A DNA stretch of 21,386 nucleotides. It comes from Paenibacillus sp. (GTDB lineage Bacteria; Bacillota; Bacilli; Paenibacillales; Paenibacillaceae). The stretch lies in NCBI GenBank assembly GCA_029256665.1, contig JAQSXN010000003.1:1-21386 (forward strand). Reading direction: 5' to 3'. The notes below the pieces were generated by a model that did not search any database, was not told the origin of the DNA, and saw nothing but the letters and a program-made list of their open reading frames with translations. This document shows positions 15,876 through 21,386 of the stretch, in pieces (within the stretch, counting starts at the first letter, position 1; every line of letters begins with the position of its first letter). A program made the translations under genes and the position numbers.

Positions 15876-16358
15876 TTAGAATACCAGCCACAGAACAAAC
15901 AGAACGATCATGACCAGCTGCAGAATGACCTTTACGACAACGCTCGTAAATAAGCCGACTAGCGCCCCCCAGCCCGTCTTAAGCGATTGCTCGAAGTTTT
16001 TGCCAGCCATCAGCTCCCCGATCACCGCGCCCGCGAACGGACCGATCACAAGACCGAACGCCGGGATGACGAACGGGCCGATAATGATGCCGATGGTACT
16101 GCCGATCACGGATGCCCTCGTTCCTCCGAACCGCTTGACGCCCCAGGCGCTGACCGCATAATCCGCAACGAACAAGACGACGACGATCAACGTCTGTATG
16201 GTCCAGAAGATCCAATCGAAATCCCCGAAAGTGAAAAACCAGCCGTAAACGAAAAACGCGGCGTACACGGCAAGCACGCCCGGCAGAATGGGATAGACCG
16301 TTCCGACCATGCCGACGACAAACAATAGCACGATTAATGTCCAGCCTAAAATATCCAT
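15876..16358 (-). CDS. DUF456 membrane protein
   Basis: A 160-residue protein with four to five hydrophobic helices and the small-residue segments GVKRFGGTRAS and GSTIGIIIGPFVIPAFGLVIGP, which identify the DUF456 family. Its function is unknown. I start it at 16358: the ATG shares one base with the HAD stop codon (TAATG), and GGAGG stands 9 bases upstream inside the end of the HAD gene. A longer reading from further upstream would only run through the HAD gene out of frame. Tight coupling on both sides (1-base overlap, then 25 bp to the flippase) suggests balanced expression with its neighbours, but the DUF456 family does not point to a shared pathway. Confidence 0.92.
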   Translation of the reverse strand: MDILGWTLIVLLFVVGMVGTVYPILPGVLAVYAAFFVYGWFFTFGDFDWIFWTIQTLIVVVLFVADYAVSAWGVKRFGGTRASVIGSTIGIIIGPFVIPAFGLVIGPFAGAVIGELMAGKNFEQSLKTGWGALVGLFTSVVVKVILQLVMIVLFVLWLVF

Positions 16359-17116
16359 TACATTACGCCTCCGAATATGTATGTCTTGATGATCTCCGCA
16401 ACGCCATGTTCGTCGTTCGTCAGCGTCACGACGTCGGCCGCCTCCTTCACGACTTGCTGGGCGTTGCCCATCGCGACGCCAAGGCCTGCTTCGCGAATCG
16501 CGGCGATGTCGTTTAGACTGTCGCCCGCCGCGATGACCTGCGACATCTCGATGCCAAGCAGCCCGCACAACTCGCGCAGAGCGGTAGCCTTAGATACGCC
16601 AAGCGGGTTAAGCTCGATATTGTGCGGCGACGAATTCGTGATCTCGAACGCCTCCCAGCTTTGGGTTTCCGCCAGGATCGCCTCCCTTGCCCCGTCGTCT
16701 TCGGTGTAGTAGCCAAACTTCAGCCAATGGAACGAATCGTAGTCTTGCCCTGGCTCGAACCAACGTTCCTTGTTGTAGATGCCCACGGTCGTATACGCCC
16801 AGAACCATACCTCGGGATGCCGAAGCGCAAGCTCGTGCAGCCGCTTCACGTATACCGGACTCATCTCCGTCCGTTTGTGCAGCAAATGCGGCCGGGCCCA
16901 AACCTCTCCTCCGTTCACCGTAATCATCGGTGTCGTCAGCCCCAGCTGCTCCGCAAACGGCAGCGCGCTTTCGAAGCCGCGACCCGTCGAGAAGCTGACC
17001 GTTACTCCTGCGTCCAGCGCCTTTTGAATCCATTTCGCGTTTTCCTTGCTGATCTCGCTAAGCTCGTTCAACAGCGTTCCGTCCATATCGAGCGCCAGCA
17101 ATTTATAATTCGTCAT
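16358..17116 (-). CDS. Cof-type HAD-IIB phosphatase
   Basis: A 252-residue cytoplasmic hydrolase of the haloacid dehalogenase superfamily. Motif I is LDMDGTLL with nucleophile Asp10 and acid/base Asp12, motif II is FSTGRG near residue 42, and motif III/IV is AAGDSLNDIAAIREAG near residue 195 with the Mg-binding Asp pair. The large cap between about 80 and 180 is of the C2B type, as in Cof/YidA proteins that dephosphorylate sugar phosphates or flavin nucleotides. The natural substrate is not predictable. The ATG at 17116 follows AAGGAGATGACATC. It is the first gene of a three-gene unit with DUF456 and the flippase. Confidence 0.93.
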   Translation of the reverse strand: MTNYKLLALDMDGTLLNELSEISKENAKWIQKALDAGVTVSFSTGRGFESALPFAEQLGLTTPMITVNGGEVWARPHLLHKRTEMSPVYVKRLHELALRHPEVWFWAYTTVGIYNKERWFEPGQDYDSFHWLKFGYYTEDDGAREAILAETQSWEAFEITNSSPHNIELNPLGVSKATALRELCGLLGIEMSQVIAAGDSLNDIAAIREAGLGVAMGNAQQVVKEAADVVTLTNDEHGVAEIIKTYIFGGVM

Positions 17117-17148
17117 GATGTCATCTCCTTCATAACAGGCACCAGATT

Positions 17149-17176
17149 ATTTTAGCACAAAACGGGGAGAAACCAA
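17149..17176 (-). promoter_or_regulatory. Promoter of the HAD-DUF456-flippase unit
   Basis: Minus-strand TAAAAT preceded by TGC forms an extended -10 box. TTGGTT stands 16 bases upstream as a weak -35. The start would be about 25 bases before the HAD ATG. Confidence 0.6.
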
Positions 17177-17238
17177 ATGATAGGAAACCGATAATTTCCT
17201 TTCAAAACGTAAAGTTTTCGTCATCCGGCGAACGGCGA

Positions 17239-17280
17239 AGAGGCCGCGCTCCCGAACTCCGTTCGGGTAACGCGGCCTCT
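17239..17280 (-). terminator. Strong hairpin after the metal-importer operon, without a T-run
   Basis: AGAGGCCGCG (17239-17248) pairs perfectly with CGCGGCCTCT (17271-17280), and inside it CCCGAAC pairs with GTTCGGG. Neither strand shows a T-run after the stem. It stands 47 bases beyond the last importer gene and may stop transcription weakly or protect the 3' end of the mRNA. Confidence 0.55.
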
Positions 17281-17326
17281 CGTATGAGTCAAAATTTGAC
17301 GGCGCTAGGCTTCGGACAGCTTCTGC

Positions 17327-18211
17327 TTAATGCATAGCCTCGGCTGCCAGCTTGCGTTGGCGCAGCTTTCGGCTAATCAGACCATGCGAGGGCGACAACA
17401 GGAAAGTCGCCGCGAACAGCAGTCCGGCAGCGCAGATGATGCAGCCCGCGATCGAAGCGTCCAGCACGATGGATGCTCCATAGCCAATGAACGTACTGAC
17501 GACTCCCGATCCGACGCTAAGCACGATCATCATGCCTAGCCGATCCGTCAGCAGGTAAGCGGTAGAGGCGGGAATAATCAGCATGCCCACGACCAGAATC
17601 GCGCCTACGCTCTCGAACGAGCTGACCGTGGCCATCGAGACGAGTCCCATCAGCGCGTAGTGGAACAACGCGACGGGGATTCCGATTGCGGCGGCAAGCG
17701 CCGGATCGAACGCGCATAATTTGAACTGCTTGTAGAACAGCCCGATTACCGTGCCGATCACCAAGAGCGTGACGCCTAGCAGCCATACCGCCTTGGGTCC
17801 GAGACTCGCGCCGCCGGCCTCCCATACGTTCCAATGGACAAAGGCGATCTCCCCATAGAGAATGGCGTCCTGATCCAGATGGACCTGCCTCGCGAACAAA
17901 CTGACCAAGATGACGCCGATCGCGAACAACGAGGTAAAGACGACGCCGATCGAAGCGTCGGATTGAATCCCGCTGCGCTGGAACATGCCGATCAGGAACG
18001 TCGTCAGCAACCCGAATACGAGAGCCGCGAACATCATCAGCAACGAATCGCGCGAGCCGCTTATCAGAAAGGCGATGACGATGCCGGGCATGACGGAGTG
18101 GCTGATGGCGTCGCCGATCATCGCCATTTTGCGGAGCACGAGGAAAACGCCGACGATGCCGCAACAGGCAGCTACCAGGCTCCCCGTTAACAAAATCCAA
18201 AAGTCGCTCAT
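17327..18211 (-). CDS. mntD: Metal ABC transporter permease (second)
   Basis: A 294-residue membrane permease of the ABC-3 (ZnuB/MntD/TroD) family with eight to nine helices. It starts [18 protein letters not shown]; the segment AISHSVMPGIVIAF, the VVFTSLFAIGVILVS run and SFESVGAILVVGMLIIPAS are hallmarks of the family. It forms the channel together with the other permease. I start it at 18211, where ATG overlaps the preceding permease stop (ATGA); a longer upstream reading overlaps the first permease in another frame and is not credible. The C-terminal tail is basic (RKLRQRKLAA). The pairing of two different permeases is usual for Mn or Mn/Zn systems (MntCD, TroCD) rather than ZnuB homodimers. 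Confidence 0.92.
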   Translation of the reverse strand: MSDFWILLTGSLVAACCGIVGVFLVLRKMAMIGDAISHSVMPGIVIAFLISGSRDSLLMMFAALVFGLLTTFLIGMFQRSGIQSDASIGVVFTSLFAIGVILVSLFARQVHLDQDAILYGEIAFVHWNVWEAGGASLGPKAVWLLGVTLLVIGTVIGLFYKQFKLCAFDPALAAAIGIPVALFHYALMGLVSMATVSSFESVGAILVVGMLIIPASTAYLLTDRLGMMIVLSVGSGVVSTFIGYGASIVLDASIAGCIICAAGLLFAATFLLSPSHGLISRKLRQRKLAAEAMH

Positions 18212-19158
18212 CCCGCAGCCCCTCCTTTCGTCTGCTCTGCCGCCTGTATGCCGACCGTTTCGCTCTCCAGCAAGAACCGCCGCTTCACCTTCTCGCGCTG
18301 CAAACGTTTGGCAAGCAACCCGCGTTCCGGGCCGAACAGCACGGAAACGCCGAACAATGCCGTTGCGGCCAGCACGGTTACTGGACCGGTCGGCAGGTTC
18401 GATACCGAGGAGCTGATCCATGTGCCCAGCGCCCCGCTGAGCGCTCCGAACGCGCCGGATAAGACGACCATGACGCCAAGCCGGTTCGTCCAGTAGCGGG
18501 CGGACACCGCGGGCGTGATGAGCAGCGCGGCGATGAGCACGACGCCTACCGCCTGGATGCCGGCGACGACGGCCACGACGACCAGCAGCATGAGCAGCTG
18601 CTCCAGCATGGCGACCGGGTAACCAAGCCCCTTCGCGAAGCCGGGATCAAACGATATGAGCTTGAATTGTTTAAAGAGCAACGTACATACCGTTACAAGC
18701 GCGACGGATACGATGGACATCGTCAGGACATCCGAGCCGACCATAGCCGCCGCTTGCCCGAACAAAAACTTGTCGAGGCCGGATTGATTGCCGTAATCCC
18801 CATGCTGGATAAACGTCAGCAGGACGATGCCGAGTCCGAAGAAGGAACTGAGCACGATGCCAAGCGCAGCGTCCTGCTTCAGCCGGGAATGTCGGGTAAT
18901 GAAGCCGATTCCGAACGTCGCGAGCATGCCGGCGATGCCTGCGCCGATTAGGAAGACCCCGATCGACTTGACGCCCGTCAGCATAAAGGCGATACAGATG
19001 CCGGGCAACGCGGCGTGGGCGAGGGTGTCTCCGACGAGGCTTTGCTTGCGCAGGTAGGAGAAGCTGCCGATCACGCCCGAGCTAAGACCGAGCAGCAAAC
19101 ATCCGAAGAAGATCCAGCGCATGTTGGGATCGCCCAGCATGCCGAAGAAGTTGTTCAT
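18208..19158 (-). CDS. mntC: Metal ABC transporter permease (first)
   Basis: A 316-residue ABC-3 family permease with about eight helices. Family signatures are [20 protein letters not shown] near residues 34-53, the [18 protein letters not shown] run, and [18 protein letters not shown] near 200. It has a charged cytoplasmic tail of about 40 residues ([15 protein letters not shown]) that its partner lacks. It overlaps the ATPase stop by 4 bp (ATGA) and has GGAGGTGAC for its ribosome site. The tail may contact the ATPase or a regulator, but I cannot support that from sequence alone. The metal could be manganese, zinc or both. Confidence 0.93.
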   Translation of the reverse strand: MNNFFGMLGDPNMRWIFFGCLLLGLSSGVIGSFSYLRKQSLVGDTLAHAALPGICIAFMLTGVKSIGVFLIGAGIAGMLATFGIGFITRHSRLKQDAALGIVLSSFFGLGIVLLTFIQHGDYGNQSGLDKFLFGQAAAMVGSDVLTMSIVSVALVTVCTLLFKQFKLISFDPGFAKGLGYPVAMLEQLLMLLVVVAVVAGIQAVGVVLIAALLITPAVSARYWTNRLGVMVVLSGAFGALSGALGTWISSSVSNLPTGPVTVLAATALFGVSVLFGPERGLLAKRLQREKVKRRFLLESETVGIQAAEQTKGGAAG

Positions 19159-19967
19159 GTTTTGTCACCTCCGGCGTGGATGCCGGATACGGTCAGCTTG
19201 CCGGGATCCAGGAAAGCAAGTCTGCCGCCGTAGGTTCGCTGCAGCAGTTCCTGCGTGAACGTCGTCGCCGTCGGACCGAATGCCTGCACCTCCACGTTCA
19301 GAAGCAGCACGGAATCGAAATATTGTTCGACGGTGGCCAGGTCGTGATGAACGACGATAACCGTCTTGCCTTGCTTCTTCAGCTCCTGGAGCAGCGTTAT
19401 GATCGCTCTCTCGGTGGCGGCGTCGACGCCCGCGAACGGTTCATCCATAAAATAAAGTTTGGCGTCCTGCGCCAATGCCCGCGCCAGAAACACGCGTTGC
19501 TGCTGTCCCCCCGACAGCTGGCTGATCTGGCGGTCGGCGAAGTCGGCCATGCCGACCTTCTGCAGGCATTCCAGCGCGAACGCCTTCTCCTTCGCGCCGG
19601 GCCTCCGAATCCAGCCCAGCCTGCCGTACGTGCCCATCAGCACGACATCGAGCGCGTTCGTAGGAAAATCCCAGTCGACCGATTCCCGCTGGGGCACGTA
19701 GCCGATCAGCCGTCTTTGACTTTTCAGGCTGCGGCCGTATACGCTCACTTCGCCCCCTATCGTCGGAATGAGCCCCAGCGCCGCTTTCATCATCGTCGAC
19801 TTTCCCGCTCCATTGGGACCAATAACGCCGATAAGCTCCCCTTCTTTCACTTCGAAGGAGACTCCCCGGAGGACGGGCTTCTTCTGATAGGCAACGCTAA
19901 GTCCGGTTATCGTCAGCGGAGCCGCCTCTTTCGCGCTTGCTCTGCGTGTTGCTTTGGCTATATTCAT
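19155..19967 (-). CDS. mntB: Metal ABC transporter ATP-binding protein
   Basis: A 270-residue ATPase that powers the importer. Walker A is GPNGAGKST (residues 50-58), the Q-loop Gln is at 93 in [13 protein letters not shown], the signature is LSGGQQQR (151-158), Walker B is LYFMDEP (171-177), and the switch His is in VVHHDL (207-208). The [12 protein letters not shown] segment after the Q-loop is typical of Mn/Zn ABC ATPases. It has about 17 extra basic and Ala-rich residues at the N terminus before the first strand. Start at 19967 with GGAAGGGAT upstream; 30 bp follow the binding-protein gene. The next gene overlaps its stop. Confidence 0.95.
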   Translation of the reverse strand: MNIAKATRRASAKEAAPLTITGLSVAYQKKPVLRGVSFEVKEGELIGVIGPNGAGKSTMMKAALGLIPTIGGEVSVYGRSLKSQRRLIGYVPQRESVDWDFPTNALDVVLMGTYGRLGWIRRPGAKEKAFALECLQKVGMADFADRQISQLSGGQQQRVFLARALAQDAKLYFMDEPFAGVDAATERAIITLLQELKKQGKTVIVVHHDLATVEQYFDSVLLLNVEVQAFGPTATTFTQELLQRTYGGRLAFLDPGKLTVSGIHAGGDKT

Positions 19968-19997
19968 CGTGATCCCTTCCTTTCGGCTTACATCCGG

Positions 19998-20966
19998 TTA
20001 CCGGAGCGCTTGCACGATCGTATCGACGTTATGTTTGACCATGCCGACGTATGTGCCTTCCACCGTGCCAGGATCGCCCATCGCGTCGGAATACAGTTGA
20101 CCGCCGACCGCAACTTCGTGGCCGAGCTGCTTGGCGCCTTCGATGACCGATTCGATCGACTTCGTCGAGACGCTGGATTCCACGAATACCGCCTTGATTT
20201 CGTGTTCGACCAGGTAATCTCTCAGCTCGCTTACATCCTTGGAGCCGTACTCCGACATCGTGTTCATTCCTTGCAATCCGACTACTTTAAGCCCGTATGC
20301 TTCTCCGAAATAACCGAATGCGTCATGAGCCGTCACCAGAATCCGGCTTTGTTCGGGGATCAGCGCGATCTGCTCCCGCGCGTATTGATCCAGCTCGGTC
20401 AGTTCCGCCAAATACTCCGTCGCTCTTGCGTCATAATAGTCGGCATTGGCCGCGTCTTTCTCCTTAAGCGTATCTCTCACGACTTCCACCGCCGACATCC
20501 ACAGTTGCACGTTGAACCAGATATGCGGGTCGTGGATGGCTCCGCCTTTGGCATTGGGGTCGCCGTGGAGCTTCGACTCGTCGATGTCTTTCGATACCGC
20601 TACAACCGGCTTGCGCTGTTCCAGCTTCTCGAAGATTTCTCCCATCTTGCCTTCCAAATGCAGGCCGTTGTAGAAGATCACGTCGGCGCCGTCCAGCTTC
20701 TTCACGTCGCCTTGCGACGCCTTATATAGATGGGGATCGATGCCCGGCCCCATTAAGCCCGTCACGTCGACGCGATCGCCGCCTACAACCGCCGCGATAT
20801 CGGCGATCATGCCCGTCGTTGCCGTCACCTTGAGCTTTCCGTCGCCACCCGTCTCTGCTCCGTTTTCGCTTCCGCAAGCCGCAAGCGCGGTCCCCGCGAA
20901 CGCGAGAAACAATAGGGTCATTACAAATCTTTTTATTGCGGAATTGGTTTTGTGCTTATGTCTCAT
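19998..20966 (-). CDS. mntA: Metal-binding lipoprotein of ABC importer (MntA/TroA-like, Mn or Zn)
   Basis: A 322-residue cluster A-I solute-binding protein. The signal peptide runs to lipobox ALAAC with lipidated Cys31. Metal ligands fit the family: His79 (DPHLY), His148 (DPHIWFN), His214 (TAHDAFGYF) and Asp294 (YSDAMG). The third ligand is His, as in TroA, whereas PsaA-type Mn proteins have Glu. No His-rich loop of the ZnuA kind is present. Together with two permeases in order A-B-C-D this points to an MntABCD/TroABCD system, with metal preference (Mn, Zn or both) unresolved. The ATG at 20966 has GGAGG 7 bases upstream. It is the first gene of the operon, which has its own promoter at 21059-21088. 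Confidence 0.93.
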   Translation of the reverse strand: MRHKHKTNSAIKRFVMTLLFLAFAGTALAACGSENGAETGGDGKLKVTATTGMIADIAAVVGGDRVDVTGLMGPGIDPHLYKASQGDVKKLDGADVIFYNGLHLEGKMGEIFEKLEQRKPVVAVSKDIDESKLHGDPNAKGGAIHDPHIWFNVQLWMSAVEVVRDTLKEKDAANADYYDARATEYLAELTELDQYAREQIALIPEQSRILVTAHDAFGYFGEAYGLKVVGLQGMNTMSEYGSKDVSELRDYLVEHEIKAVFVESSVSTKSIESVIEGAKQLGHEVAVGGQLYSDAMGDPGTVEGTYVGMVKHNVDTIVQALR

Positions 20967-20986
20967 CTTCTTCCCTCCAGCTCCCC

Positions 20987-21013
20987 ATTTAATTATTATT
21001 AGCCCAGGACAAA
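20987..21013 (-). promoter_or_regulatory. Two candidate operators in the importer leader
   Basis: ATTTAATTATTATTA (20987-21001) matches the PerR/Fur-family 7-1-7 consensus at 12 of 15 positions, but the region is AT-rich. TTAGCCCAGGACAAA (20999-21013) is an imperfect palindrome (10 of 14 flanking positions symmetrical) of about the size of an MntR operator. Both lie between the promoter and the ribosome site, so a repressor bound there would block elongation. The regulator gene is not in the window. Confidence 0.3.
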
Positions 21014-21058
21014 CTTCTTTCCTTTAGCAACAACATTTTATCTAACGCCTCTTTTTTA

Positions 21059-21088
21059 ATAATACACAAAAATGTTTCTCTTGTGCAA
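21059..21088 (-). promoter_or_regulatory. Promoter of the metal-importer operon
   Basis: Minus-strand TTGCAC and TATTAT with an 18-base spacer. The predicted transcript begins near 21052, giving a leader of about 85 bases. Confidence 0.6.
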
Positions 21089-21093
21089 CATTT
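21070..21093. promoter_or_regulatory. Inverted repeat covering the importer promoter
   Basis: AAATGTT (21070-21076) and AACATTT (21087-21093) are perfect 7-bp arms, 10 bases apart, extending imperfectly to 9. They span the -35 box and most of the spacer, a classic place for a repressor. It does not match a metalloregulator consensus that I know. Confidence 0.45.
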
Positions 21094-21123
21094 ATTTTGA
21101 GCGAGCCCGTCCAGTTTCATTCT

Positions 21124-21139
21124 AGCGCTGTGCAGCGCT
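21124..21139. repeat. Perfect 7-2-7 palindrome at the edge of the tandem array
   Basis: AGCGCTG, TG, CAGCGCT forms perfect arms at the left border of the 52-bp array. The right arm is also the opening of repeat unit 1, so it may be the joint where the array began. Confidence 0.6.
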
Positions 21140-21386
21140 CTGGATATGATTTTTTTTCACATCCAATCGACCGGTTCGGCGCTACTCCAGCGCTCTGGAT
21201 ATGATTTTTCACTTCCAATCGCCCCGTTCGACGTTACACCAGCTCCCTGGATATGATTTTTCATATCCAATCGACCGGTTCGACGTTACACCAGCTCCCT
21301 GGATATGATTTTTCATATCCAGCCGACACATCCGATTCTACTCCAACGCTCTGGATGTCATTTTTCACATCCAAACTATTGGGCTC
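21133..21386. repeat. Tandem array of 52-bp hairpin-bearing units (five, last cut by window end)
   Basis: Units begin at 21133 (55 bp, three extra T), 21188, 21240, 21292 (52 bp each) and 21344 (incomplete). Each has CCAG-N4-CTGG or a near form, then a hairpin with arms TGGATATGA and TCATATCCA, or variants, around a T-rich loop, at 21141-21165, 21196-21217, 21248-21269, 21300-21321 and 21352-21373. About 30 bp of GC-rich sequence (often ATCGACCGGTTCGACGTTAC) joins them. Units 3 and 4 have perfect arms. Unit 5 changes both arms together (GGATGT with ACATCC), and unit 1 keeps a G-U pair on the minus-strand RNA. No frame stays open through two units. The array lies 45 bases upstream of the metal-importer promoter and may continue past the window. 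Confidence 0.9.

Noticed and set aside
18212..18421. N-terminal extension of the second permease
   Set aside because: The extra 70 residues are arginine-rich shadow sequence of the first permease in another frame; the ATGA overlap at 18211 gives the natural start.
19176..20729. 517-residue open frame on the plus strand
   Set aside because: It is antisense to the clearly coding mntA and mntB genes; its length is a product of GC-rich codon use, and it has no family features.
21133..21386. CRISPR array
   Set aside because: The regular 22-bp hairpin and 30-bp linker look CRISPR-like, but the linkers are copies of one another and not unique spacers, unit 1 differs in length by T-run slippage, and no cas gene is present.
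21133..21386. Repeat protein coding region
   Set aside because: The 52-bp period shifts the frame each unit, and stops (for example the TGA of GGATATGA) appear within two units in the frames followed on both strands.

Overview
The window comes from a GC-rich member of the Firmicutes, most likely Paenibacillaceae (Paenibacillus or Cohnella type). The grounds are strong GGAGG ribosome binding sites, SigA-type promoters, the Bacillus-like set yutM/yutJ/yuzB/yutI, a futalosine-pathway menaquinone gene (mqnE) as used by Paenibacillaceae, and Firmicutes-style regulator and transporter families. All genes look chromosomal and housekeeping-like. I see no tRNA, rRNA, insertion sequence, prophage or CRISPR array.

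Layout. (1) 1-3238, minus strand: a membrane-anchored glycerophosphodiester phosphodiesterase, then a Bce-type response regulator and its overlapping histidine kinase, which runs off the left edge. (2) 3335-7041: a redox/iron-sulfur neighbourhood. The A-type Fe-S carrier YutM (minus) is divergent from mqnE and the NDH-2-like flavoprotein YutJ (plus). The four-cysteine protein YuzB (minus) converges on YutJ and is divergent from the NifU-C-type scaffold YutI (plus). (3) 7073-7324: a small GlsB/YeaQ-type membrane protein. (4) 11748-7513, minus: a tight four-gene operon of ctaA (heme A synthase), a UbiD-family decarboxylase, a HEPN-domain protein and a short-chain dehydrogenase, ending at a clear terminator. 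(5) 14019-12036, minus: a lipoprotein with a C-terminal copper-amine-oxidase-N-like domain, followed by a thioredoxin-like protein and a terminator. (6) 17116-14183, minus: HAD phosphatase, DUF456 membrane protein and a MOP-superfamily flippase. (7) 20966-17327, minus: a complete manganese/zinc ABC importer in the order binding protein, ATPase, permease, permease (mntABCD/troABCD order). (8) 20967-21386: the promoter region of that importer, and upstream of it an array of 52-bp tandem repeats, each carrying a hairpin, which reaches the right edge.

Taken together, mqnE, the UbiD-family enzyme, ctaA and YutJ all concern menaquinone, heme A and electron entry to the respiratory chain. YutM and YutI, and perhaps YuzB, could supply the Fe-S clusters that MqnE needs.

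The least explained element is the 52-bp array at 21133-21386. Its spacing is close to five helical turns, its hairpin arms show paired or wobble-preserving changes, it has no open frame, and it lies immediately upstream of the metal-importer promoter. Other points of interest are an intact HEPN RNase-type motif inside a respiratory operon, an SDR without the usual catalytic serine, and a 14-bp inverted repeat across the yutM/mqnE divergent promoter region.
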